Assembly (NCBI RefSeq): GCF_040639655.1
Contig: NZ_JBFAAI010000010.1
Span: 1 to 64,000, forward strand
DNA from: Actinoplanes sp040639655
Lineage (GTDB): Bacteria > Actinomycetota > Actinomycetes > Mycobacteriales > Micromonosporaceae
DNA: 64,000 nt
Direction of reading: 5' to 3'
A model generated the notes under the pieces. The model worked only from the letters and a program-made list of their open reading frames with translations, was not told the DNA's origin and ran no database searches. A program made the position numbers and the translations under genes. Of the stretch, positions 16,109 to 23,877 are shown piece after piece. Position 1 is the stretch's first letter. Each line of letters begins with the position of its first letter.

Positions 16109-19100
16109 TTGACGGCGGAGTTCGGTGTGCTGGGTGCGGTGGAGGCCCGGATCGACGGCCGGCCGGTCGACCTGGGGCATGCCCGGCAACGATGTGTGCT
16201 GGGTGTGCTGCTCGTGGAGGCGGGCCGCCCGGTCGCGGCGGACCAGCTGATCGAACGGGTCTGGGGGGACCACGCGCCGCAGCGCGCCACCGGCGCGCTC
16301 TACAGCTACCTGTCCCGGCTGCGGCGTGCGGTGGCCGGCGCGGGGGGCGTGGAGATCCGCCGTGATCCGGGCGGTTACCTGCTCACCGTGGACCCGCAGG
16401 CGGTGGACCTGCACCGGTTCCGCAGACTGATGACGCTGGCCCGGGCGGCCGAGTCGGACCGGTCGGCCGCGGCCCTGATCGAGCAGGCACTGCATCTGTG
16501 GCGCGGTGATCCGTTCGCCGGTCTGGACACCCGGTGGCTGGGCGCGACCCGGCGCACGCTGCTCGGCGAGCGATTCGCCGCCGAGCTGGACGGCAACGAC
16601 GTGCTGCTGCGGCTGGGCCGGCACGGCGAGCTGCTGCCCGCGCTGTCCGCCGCGGTCGCCGAGCATCCGCTGGACGAGCGGCTGGCCGGTCAGGCGATGC
16701 TCGCGCTCTACCGGTGCGGCCGCCAAGCCGACGCGGACGAACAGTACCGGCGCATCCGGCGCAGCCTCGCCGACGAGCTGGGCAGCGATCCGGGCGCCGA
16801 GCTGCGCCGGTTGCATCAGCAGATCCTGGCCGCCGACCCGGCTCTGGCCTTGCCCGCGGCCGAGGTCCGGGCGTCGTCCGGCCCGCCGCCGGCCGCCGCG
16901 GCGACGGTACCGGCCCAGCTGCCGGCCGACGTGCGGGCGTTCACCGGGCGGTCCGGGGAACTCGCCGCGCTGGACCGCCTGCTGGCGCCGGACGGTGACG
17001 AGCCGCCGCTGACCGTCGCGCTGCTGTCCGGCACGGCCGGCGTCGGCAAATCGGCGCTCGCGGTGCGCTGGGCGCATCAGGTCCGGGAGGCGTTCCCCGA
17101 CGGGCAGTTGTACGTGAATCTGCGCGGCTACGACGCCGAGCAGCCGGTGGCGGTCGCCGACGCGCTCGCCGGGTTCCTCACCGCGCTCGGGGTACGCGGC
17201 CCGGAGATCCCGCCGGGCACCGATGAGCGTGCCGCCCGCTACCGGTCCGAGCTCACCGGCCGGCGGATGCTGGTACTGCTGGACAACGCGTCCTCGGTGG
17301 AGCAGGTCCGGCCGCTGCTGCCCGGCACCGGCTCGTGCCTCGTGCTGATCACCAGCCGTGACTCGCTGCGCGGCATGGTGGCGGTGCACGGCGCCGAACG
17401 GGTCAACCTGGACCTGCTGCCGCTGCCGGACGCGGTCGGGCTGCTGCGCAAGCTGATCGGCGTCCGGGTGGACCGTGAGCCGGGCGCCGCCACGGAGCTC
17501 GCCGCGGCGTGCGCACGGTTGCCGCTCGCCCTGCGGATCGCCGCCGAGCTGGCCGCCGAACGCACCGACGTGTCACTGCCCGAACTCGTCGCCGAACTCG
17601 GCGACCACCAGGTGCGGCTGGACCTGCTGGACGCGGGCGGCGATCCGCACGCCGAGGTCCGGGCGGTGTTCTCCTGGTCGTACCAGAACCTGCCGGCCGG
17701 TGCGGCGCGCGCGTTCCGCCTGCTCGGACTGCATCCCGGCGAGACCGCGCATCTGGACGCGGTGGCGGCGCTGGTCGGTGCCGGTGACGGCGAGACGCGC
17801 CGGCTGCTCGACGTGCTGACCCGGGCCAGCCTGGTCCAGGCGGGGCGGGGCGGCCGGTACGGCATGCACGATCTGCTGCGGGCGTACGCCGCGGAGCTGG
17901 CCGCCCGGCACGATCCCGAACCGGATCGCCGGGCAGCGCTGACCCGGCTGTTCGACCACTACCTGACCGGTGCGGCCGCGGCGATGGCCACCCTGTACCC
18001 GTCCGGCGAAGCCGCCGGGGGCGACGCGGACTCGGCGCGCGCGTGGATCGAGGCGGAACGGCCCAACCTCGCCGCGGTCTGCACGAGCGGCGCGGCGCAC
18101 GGCTGGTACCGGCACACCATCGACCTGGCCGGCACCCTGTTCCGGTACCTCGACGCGGGCGGTCCGGTCACCGAGGCGGTGACCGTCACGTCGTCCGCGG
18201 TGGCCGCGGCCCGTGCCCTCGGGGATCACGCCGCACAGGCGCGGGCGCTGTCGCATCTGGGCCGGCTGCACCGGCGGCAGGGCCGTCTGCACGAGGCCGC
18301 CGAGACCTATCGCGAGGCGTTGATCTTGTACGCGGATCTCGGTGAACCCGCCGCCGAGGCGCTGGTGCTGCGGAACCTGGGCAGCGTCGACTGGCGGCTG
18401 GGTGACTACCGGCGCGCCGCCGACCACTACCTGCGTGCCCGGACACTGTTCGGGCATCTGGGTGACGACGCCGGCCGGGCTGACGCGCTGGTCCGCCTCG
18501 GGCTGGTCGACGCCCGCCTGGGTGACGAGACGGCGGCCGCCCGGCGGTTCGATGCCGCCCTAAAGTTGTACGCCGTACTCGGCGACCGGTTCAGCGAGGC
18601 GTACGTGTTGTCCTTGCTGGCCCGGCTGCCGCACCGGCCGGCCCTGCTCGACCGGGCGGCCGCGCAACTCCAGGACAGCCTCGCCGCGGTCCGCCGCAAC
18701 GGTGATCGCACCGCGGAGGCGTACGCGCTGACCGATCTCGCCGCGATCGAGGCCCGCCGGGACCGCCTCGGGGAGGCCGGCGTCCACCTGCGTCGCGCAC
18801 TCGTGCTGCTCCGCCGGATCGGGGACCGCGCGAGTGAGGCCGAGGCGCTGAACGACCTCGGTCAGGTGCTGCGTGCCGCCGGTGACGCGTCCGAGGCGCG
18901 CGCCCAGCACGGTCAGGCGCTGGAGCTGGCCGAGGAGATCGGCGACCGGTACGAGGAGGCGCGTGCCCATGACGGTATCGCCGCGGCCTTGCGGGACGCC
19001 GGTGACAGCGGCCGCGCCGGGCCGCATCGGGAACACGCCCGCAAGATCTTCGCCGATCTGGAGGTGCCGGCCGCGCCGCTGATCAGTCGCGGTGCACGCC

Positions 19101-19120
19101 CTCGATCCACAGAACCGTGA
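16109..19120 (+). CDS. AfsR-like SARP/NB-ARC/TPR transcriptional regulator (second copy)
   Basis: A 1003-residue STAND regulator with the same plan as the gene at 7996: winged helix (FGVLGAVEARIDG start), bacterial transcriptional activator domain, NB-ARC ATPase with Walker A GTAGVGKS near residues 308-315 and Walker B MLVLLDN, a RLPLALRIAAEL motif, then a long TPR superhelix. I chose TTG 16109 because GGAGG lies four bases upstream and conserved sequence begins there; the frame runs 36 codons further upstream with no conservation. Such proteins activate antibiotic or development genes. It overlaps convergently by 38 bases with the SLOG-like gene. Its position beside the TIR system may be coincidental. 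Confidence 0.88.
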   Translation: MTAEFGVLGAVEARIDGRPVDLGHARQRCVLGVLLVEAGRPVAADQLIERVWGDHAPQRATGALYSYLSRLRRAVAGAGGVEIRRDPGGYLLTVDPQAVDLHRFRRLMTLARAAESDRSAAALIEQALHLWRGDPFAGLDTRWLGATRRTLLGERFAAELDGNDVLLRLGRHGELLPALSAAVAEHPLDERLAGQAMLALYRCGRQADADEQYRRIRRSLADELGSDPGAELRRLHQQILAADPALALPAAEVRASSGPPPAAAATVPAQLPADVRAFTGRSGELAALDRLLAPDGDEPPLTVALLSGTAGVGKSALAVRWAHQVREAFPDGQLYVNLRGYDAEQPVAVADALAGFLTALGVRGPEIPPGTDERAARYRSELTGRRMLVLLDNASSVEQVRPLLPGTGSCLVLITSRDSLRGMVAVHGAERVNLDLLPLPDAVGLLRKLIGVRVDREPGAATELAAACARLPLALRIAAELAAERTDVSLPELVAELGDHQVRLDLLDAGGDPHAEVRAVFSWSYQNLPAGAARAFRLLGLHPGETAHLDAVAALVGAGDGETRRLLDVLTRASLVQAGRGGRYGMHDLLRAYAAELAARHDPEPDRRAALTRLFDHYLTGAAAAMATLYPSGEAAGGDADSARAWIEAERPNLAAVCTSGAAHGWYRHTIDLAGTLFRYLDAGGPVTEAVTVTSSAVAAARALGDHAAQARALSHLGRLHRRQGRLHEAAETYREALILYADLGEPAAEALVLRNLGSVDWRLGDYRRAADHYLRARTLFGHLGDDAGRADALVRLGLVDARLGDETAAARRFDAALKLYAVLGDRFSEAYVLSLLARLPHRPALLDRAAAQLQDSLAAVRRNGDRTAEAYALTDLAAIEARRDRLGEAGVHLRRALVLLRRIGDRASEAEALNDLGQVLRAAGDASEARAQHGQALELAEEIGDRYEEARAHDGIAAALRDAGDSGRAGPHREHARKIFADLEVPAAPLISRGARPRSTEP

Positions 19121-19556
19121 CCGGGCAGCCTCGGAATCGGGCGTAGGCGACGACGTCCGCGGTCCCGCCGAGGCCGCGCGCCGGCAGGCCGTCCCACAGC
19201 GCGAACAGGTGGTCGCAGCGGTCCACCAGAGCCTGACCGGCGGCGAGATAGCCCTGGTCGGAGGGCGTCTCGCAGGGCAGTGTGATCACCGTCGTGGCCG
19301 CGCGCACCAGGTCCTCGAACCGGGCCCGGCTGCCGTCCGCCGTCAGCGATCCGGCGTAGTCCGGCCACGGCAGGACCGCCTCGAGGGTGCCGCCGGACGC
19401 CAGCACGTGAGTGGCGAACAACTGGTCGGCGCCGTCGGCGAGGCTCGACACCCCGAACAGGGCGGCGCCGGTGGGCAGCACCCGGCGCCAGTGGTCCATC
19501 GCGTGATCGGCGATGCCCGGTGGGAGCACCCGGTGACCGGTGACACCGAACCGCAC
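19083..19556 (-). CDS. Small SLOG/LOG-like Rossmann protein
   Basis: A 157-residue protein with a SLOG (DprA/LOG/YpsA-like) Rossmann pattern: first strand and loop RFGVTGHRV, then SSLADGAD (phosphate-loop type), the strand LEAVLPW, and near the C-terminus DRCDHLFALWDG followed by GGTADVVAYAR, the G-G-T motif typical of nucleotide-binding SLOG proteins. SLOG domains bind nucleotide-derived ligands; in Thoeris the SLOG domain of ThsA senses the TIR product. The GTG start at 19556 has GGAGG five bases upstream. It is 62 bases downstream of the TIR-WD40 gene on the same strand, so the two are probably co-transcribed. There is no fused effector domain. The family call is by motif and moderately sure. 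Confidence 0.68.
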   Translation of the reverse strand: MRFGVTGHRVLPPGIADHAMDHWRRVLPTGAALFGVSSLADGADQLFATHVLASGGTLEAVLPWPDYAGSLTADGSRARFEDLVRAATTVITLPCETPSDQGYLAAGQALVDRCDHLFALWDGLPARGLGGTADVVAYARFRGCPVTVLWIEGVHRD

Positions 19557-19618
19557 ATTGACCTCCGTACGAAGCACTATGAAGATACGGCTTCCGTGCC
19601 CTGTCCGGGGGGCCGTCC

Positions 19619-22600
19619 TCAGCAGGTGGGCCGGTGCGGAAGTTCGGGGATGTAGCGGGCCCATTCGTCGGCGTTGAGTCCCCGGCCGCTGACCGTGCAG
19701 GCGTTGCCCACCGGATCGGCGGCGAGGTCCTTCGGCACCGTGGGATCCCAGAGCATGATGTCCCTGGTGTCGGTGTTGATGGCGCCGCCGGTCACCAGGG
19801 TGCGCCCGTCCGGGCTGAAGACCATGTAGAGGCTCTGCAGACCGGGGTCCTTCAGCACGGCGTAACGCAGCGGGGTGGTGGGATCCACGACGTCCCACAG
19901 GACCACGGAGTTGTTCAGGCCCGAGGTCGCCAGGGTGCGCCCGTCCGGGCTGAACGACGACCAGAGCACCTGGCTGCTGATGCCGGGCAGGATGCCGATC
20001 CGATGAGGCTGGGACGGGTCGGCGGCATCCCACAGCATGGTGATTCCCCGGTCGCTGGTGCCGACGGCCAGGGTCCGCCCGTCCGGGCTGAACTCGAGCG
20101 AGGTGGCGCTGTAGCCGGTGTAGTCGGTGAGCGGGACCGACGTGAGCCGTACCGGAGCGGATTTGTTCGTCACGTCGAACGTCGTGACGTTGAAACCCTC
20201 GCCGACGGCCATGGTGCGCCCGTCCGGGGTGAACGCGATGGACATCAGCAACCTGCGGAGCGGGAGCTCGACGAGTTTGACGGGCCGCGTCCGATCGGTC
20301 ATGTCCCACAGGGACGTCCTGCCGTCACCGCGGCCGACGGCCATGATCTTCCCGTCCAGGGTGAGCGCCGCCACCCAGACGGCCGCGGCTCCCGGTTCCT
20401 CGATCCGGGACAGGACCACGGGATCGCCCGGCCGGCTGATGTCCAGAACCGTGAGCACGCTCGCGGTGTTGACGGTGACCATGGTGGTCGCGTCGCTGGT
20501 GATCATCATTCCCTCGAGCTCGCCGCTCTGCAGTTGCATGAAGTCACCACGGACCGGCTCGGCGGGATCGGACACGTTCCACGTCAGGGCCGTGCCGTCC
20601 CGCCCGGCGCCGAGCAGCGAGCGGCTGTCGGGCGTGAAGGAGAGCCCCGCGAGCCGGGCCGGGAACGGATTGGGGATCGAGGCGACCGGCCCGCGGGCGT
20701 ACCGGCCCCTGGTGTTCCACAGGGTCGCGGTCAGGCGGTCGCCGGCGGTGGCCATCGTGCGCCCGTCCGGACCGAAGGTCATCGACCGGACCGGGCCGCC
20801 GCGGGCGACGAGCTTGGCGACCTGCGCCGACATCCACGGCCATCCGTTGTTCGGCTCGACGCTCAGCACCGTCGTGGTGCCGTCCGAGTCGCCGATGGCC
20901 AGATTGTTGCCGTCCGTGCTGAACGCGAGCGTGGTGTGGTCGGTGTCGCCGGGCCCGCCGGCCTCGGAGTCGCCCTGCCGTGGCGCGGCCGGATCGGAGA
21001 GGTCGTAGAGGTAGATGTAGTCGTACGGGCCCTCGACGGCCACGATCGGCAGCTTCGGATTGAACTCGATGTCGGTCTCGCCGACCATGGTGCCGAAGTC
21101 GAACGCGATCGTGGAACGGCGTACCGGGGCGCTGCGATCGGCCAGGTCCCAGACGGCGACCTGGGCGCCGCTGGTGACGGCGATCCCGCCGTCCGGGCCG
21201 AACTTCAGCGGGTACGCCCCGGTCAGCGTGGACAGGGCGGCCGGCGCGGGGCCGGCGACGTCCCACAGGACGGTGTTCTTGTCCCGGTTGCTGGTCGCGA
21301 CGGTGCGCCCGTCGGGACTGACGTTCACCGCCGTGATCCCCGCCGGGTCGGTCAGCGGGGCCAGCCGTACCGGAGCCGCCGGGTTCGACACGTCCCACCG
21401 GGTCGCCTCCGGGCCGCCGTCGAACGCGACGAGGATCTTCCCGTCACGGCTGGCCGCCAGCGTCCGGTCCGCGGTCCCGGCGGCGGGCAGGGTGGAGATC
21501 CGCACCGGTCTCGCCGGTTCCGTGGTGTTCCACAGCGACACCGTGCCGTCGTCACCGCTGGTGGCGACGACCTGCCCGGCGAGAGCCTCGACGTCGGCCA
21601 CGTCACCGATGGAGCCGCTGTACGGGGTCGACATGGCCAGATGGCTGAGCTGCTCACGGGTCGCCGGGTCGTCGTGCAGGCGCTGGGCGGCCACGCCCAG
21701 CATGAGCGCCTTCCGCGGGTCCTCGGAGAGGATCGCGCGAGCCCGCGCCATCAGCCGCTGGTTGATCACGATGCGCTGCTGCAGTTCGGCGGCCTCCCGC
21801 TGGCGGCGGGCCTCCTCGGCCGCCTCCCGGGCGAGCCGCTCCTGCCGCTTGCGCTCCTCCTCGGCTCTGCGGGCCTGCTCGCGGTGGTGCTCGGCGAGCC
21901 GCTCCTGCTCCTTGGCCCGGTCCGTCGCCTGGTTCGCCAGTTCCTGCTGGTAGCGAGCGTTCGCCTTCTGCTGCTCGGCGTTCTTCCTCTGCCGTTCGGC
22001 GTCGGCCTGCTGCTGGTCCGCCTCGGCCCGGTACCGCCGTGCCACATCCTGTTCCCGCCGCGCCTCGGCGGTGGCCTCCTCGGCCAGCGACTGCTGCACC
22101 TTCGCCTCGGCGGAGGCCTCCCGGGCGAGCGCCTCATGCTCGCCGGCCAGCTGCTCCTGCCGCCTGGTCTCTGCCTGCGCCGCCCGCGCCCGGTCCTCGT
22201 TGACCCGGGCGTTCTCCTGCTGGCGCTGCGACTCCTCGGTGGCACGTTCCGCGGTGCCGCGCTGCTCCGACGCCACCCGCTGCTGCAGCCGGGCCTCCTC
22301 GGCGGCGGCGCCGGCCCGGTCGGCGTAGCGCACCGCGACCACACCGGTCAGCGAGGCGACCAGGGTCAGCAGCGCCAGAGTCGCCGCGGCCACCGCCGAC
22401 AACCGTCGGGCCCGCCGGTGCTGCCGGACGTCCTCGCCCTCCAGCTCGTCCTTGCTCACCCCGTGCATCGGTGCGGCGAGCTGCGCGATGGCGTCCCGGA
22501 ACCGGATGTGCTGCAGGCTCAGGTGCAGATCGTCGCGTGCCCACCGCAGGTCCAGGAAGAGCGGTTCCTCGGTGAAGACACCCCGCAACGAGGCCGGAAC

Positions 22601-22963
22601 GGCGGTGGAGCCGGCGGTGAAGTCGCGCGCGGCGTGGTCCCAGTTCCACTCGCCGTCGGTCACCACCGGCAGGATGCGGTCCGGTGACTTGGTCGCGAGC
22701 CAGTGCTCGATCTCCCGGTTCACCCACGGCGATTGCGCCGCCTCCGGCGAGGCGAGCAGCACGAAGTGTGCCGAGCCGTCCATCGCCTCCTGAATGGACG
22801 TCCACAGCTTCGGGGTGACCGCCAGGCCGGTCTGATCGCGGAAGATCCACAGGGCGCGACGCCGGTGCCAGGGCTTCGCCAATCGGTGCAGACCCCGCTG
22901 TACGGCGGGCGCGAGCCGGCCGTCGGCGGCGTGACTGTACGAGATGAACCCATCGAATGGCAT
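19619..22963 (-). CDS. TIR-transmembrane-coiled coil-WD40 protein
   Basis: A 1114-residue protein. Residues 1-165 form a TIR domain: FISYSHAADG, then LWIFRDQTGL, FVLLASPEAAQSPWVNREIE. Glu84, four residues after Trp80, is at the position of the catalytic Glu of NAD-cleaving TIR domains. One transmembrane helix spans about 188-211. A long Gln/Glu/Arg/Ala-rich coiled coil covers about 217-400. The C-terminal ~700 residues hold about 14 WD-like repeats (SPDGRTLA ... LWDVxDPAxPxR), enough for two seven-bladed propellers. Inferred role: membrane-anchored sensor in which the propellers detect a signal and TIR makes or cleaves a nucleotide. ATG 22963 follows GGGGA; the frame extends upstream without conservation. 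The SLOG-like gene follows after 62 bases. Confidence 0.88.
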   Translation of the reverse strand: MPFDGFISYSHAADGRLAPAVQRGLHRLAKPWHRRRALWIFRDQTGLAVTPKLWTSIQEAMDGSAHFVLLASPEAAQSPWVNREIEHWLATKSPDRILPVVTDGEWNWDHAARDFTAGSTAVPASLRGVFTEEPLFLDLRWARDDLHLSLQHIRFRDAIAQLAAPMHGVSKDELEGEDVRQHRRARRLSAVAAATLALLTLVASLTGVVAVRYADRAGAAAEEARLQQRVASEQRGTAERATEESQRQQENARVNEDRARAAQAETRRQEQLAGEHEALAREASAEAKVQQSLAEEATAEARREQDVARRYRAEADQQQADAERQRKNAEQQKANARYQQELANQATDRAKEQERLAEHHREQARRAEEERKRQERLAREAAEEARRQREAAELQQRIVINQRLMARARAILSEDPRKALMLGVAAQRLHDDPATREQLSHLAMSTPYSGSIGDVADVEALAGQVVATSGDDGTVSLWNTTEPARPVRISTLPAAGTADRTLAASRDGKILVAFDGGPEATRWDVSNPAAPVRLAPLTDPAGITAVNVSPDGRTVATSNRDKNTVLWDVAGPAPAALSTLTGAYPLKFGPDGGIAVTSGAQVAVWDLADRSAPVRRSTIAFDFGTMVGETDIEFNPKLPIVAVEGPYDYIYLYDLSDPAAPRQGDSEAGGPGDTDHTTLAFSTDGNNLAIGDSDGTTTVLSVEPNNGWPWMSAQVAKLVARGGPVRSMTFGPDGRTMATAGDRLTATLWNTRGRYARGPVASIPNPFPARLAGLSFTPDSRSLLGAGRDGTALTWNVSDPAEPVRGDFMQLQSGELEGMMITSDATTMVTVNTASVLTVLDISRPGDPVVLSRIEEPGAAAVWVAALTLDGKIMAVGRGDGRTSLWDMTDRTRPVKLVELPLRRLLMSIAFTPDGRTMAVGEGFNVTTFDVTNKSAPVRLTSVPLTDYTGYSATSLEFSPDGRTLAVGTSDRGITMLWDAADPSQPHRIGILPGISSQVLWSSFSPDGRTLATSGLNNSVVLWDVVDPTTPLRYAVLKDPGLQSLYMVFSPDGRTLVTGGAINTDTRDIMLWDPTVPKDLAADPVGNACTVSGRGLNADEWARYIPELPHRPTC

Positions 22964-23043
22964 TGCTGTCCCCGCGGGTCGGCGTGATAGACGGGGGACG
23001 ATTCTCCACGGCGCCGGGCCGCGGGTAAAGCCGCGTGGAAAGC

Positions 23044-23082
23044 GGAACGCCCGGACCCGTGGGCAGCGGATCCGGGCGTCCC
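23044..23082 (-). terminator. Hairpin terminator after the putative immunity gene
   Basis: GGAACGCCCGGA (23044-23055) pairs with TCCGGGCGTCCC (23071-23082), 11 of 12 positions, around a 15-base loop, nine bases past the stop of the leftward membrane gene. It separates that gene from the TIR-WD40 transcript, which therefore probably has its own promoter in 22964-23043. Confidence 0.55.
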
Positions 23083-23090
23083 GTGCGATC

Positions 23091-23849
23091 TCAGTCGCGG
23101 TCTTCCACCGTGAGCTGCAGATAGCCGTCCGTCGTCTGGAGCGACCCGATCGTGGACCCCTCGGAGGGTTCCACCCGGATCGAGAACGCCTCACCCTCGA
23201 CCAGGTCGAGGGACAGCTCCTCGCTGCCGGTCCAGTCGATCAGGGCACGTACGGTCCGCTGCCCCGCCCGGGTCTCGACGAGGATCTCCCCGCCGTACTT
23301 GAGCTCGCCGACCTGTTCGCCGTCGATCTCCACCCGGTACGCACGGAACCTGTCCCGGAACTTCACCGCGGGGCGGTAGAACCGGATCGCGGGCGATCCC
23401 GCGTAGGAACCCTTGGGCCTGTCCGGCCGCCGGGCGGGAACCCGGCGGCCGGTGGGCGCCACCTGAGGCGTCACCCGCGCAGCGGGAGCACCGCCGCGCA
23501 GGTGTGGCGGCACCGCGAAGTCGAACGCGGGCAGCCAGGCCACCAGCGGGAGCGCGCAGGCCAGCGCGCCCCCGAGCAGGACCAGGGAGCGAGCAAGCCC
23601 CAGCGACCCGGTCGACAGGCCGTCGACCTCGGCGATGTCGGTGTAGATCACCCCGGCGAAGACCGAGGTCAACGCGAGGATCATCGGCAGCCAGGCCCGG
23701 TTGCGCCAGCGAACCTCACTGGCCGACCAGGTGCCGCGCCACCACGCCGGGATCCGCGTCAGGTAGAACCCGCAGACCAGGAGACCGATGACCACGCACC
23801 AGAACCCGAAGTCGGCGTACCAGATCGCCGGATCGCCATTGCTTTCCAT
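23091..23849 (-). CDS. Three-helix membrane protein with C-terminal beta domain, candidate RHS immunity protein
   Basis: A 252-residue protein with three N-terminal hydrophobic helices (WCVVIGLLVCGFYL, WLPMILALTSVFAGVIY, SLVLLGGALACALPLVAW), a Pro/Arg linker and a ~95-residue C-terminal domain (RAYRVEIDGEQVGELKYGG, VRALIDWTGSEELSLDLVEG) of a small beta-sandwich type often seen in uncharacterised membrane proteins. ATG is at 23849. It starts 28 bases after the stop of the RHS gene on the same strand, which is the standard place for a polymorphic-toxin immunity gene. A membrane immunity protein would suit a toxin that acts on membranes. The function is inferred from position only. It could equally be an unrelated housekeeping membrane protein. 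Confidence 0.7.
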   Translation of the reverse strand: MESNGDPAIWYADFGFWCVVIGLLVCGFYLTRIPAWWRGTWSASEVRWRNRAWLPMILALTSVFAGVIYTDIAEVDGLSTGSLGLARSLVLLGGALACALPLVAWLPAFDFAVPPHLRGGAPAARVTPQVAPTGRRVPARRPDRPKGSYAGSPAIRFYRPAVKFRDRFRAYRVEIDGEQVGELKYGGEILVETRAGQRTVRALIDWTGSEELSLDLVEGEAFSIRVEPSEGSTIGSLQTTDGYLQLTVEDRD

Positions 23850-23877
23850 CGTTCAGCACTCTTTCCTGGTCAGGACG

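Noticed and set aside
19634..22687. A 1017-codon plus-strand open frame opposite the TIR-WD40 gene
   Set aside because: Its apparent repeats are mirror images of the WD40 repeats on the other strand. It has no start signal and no conserved domain.
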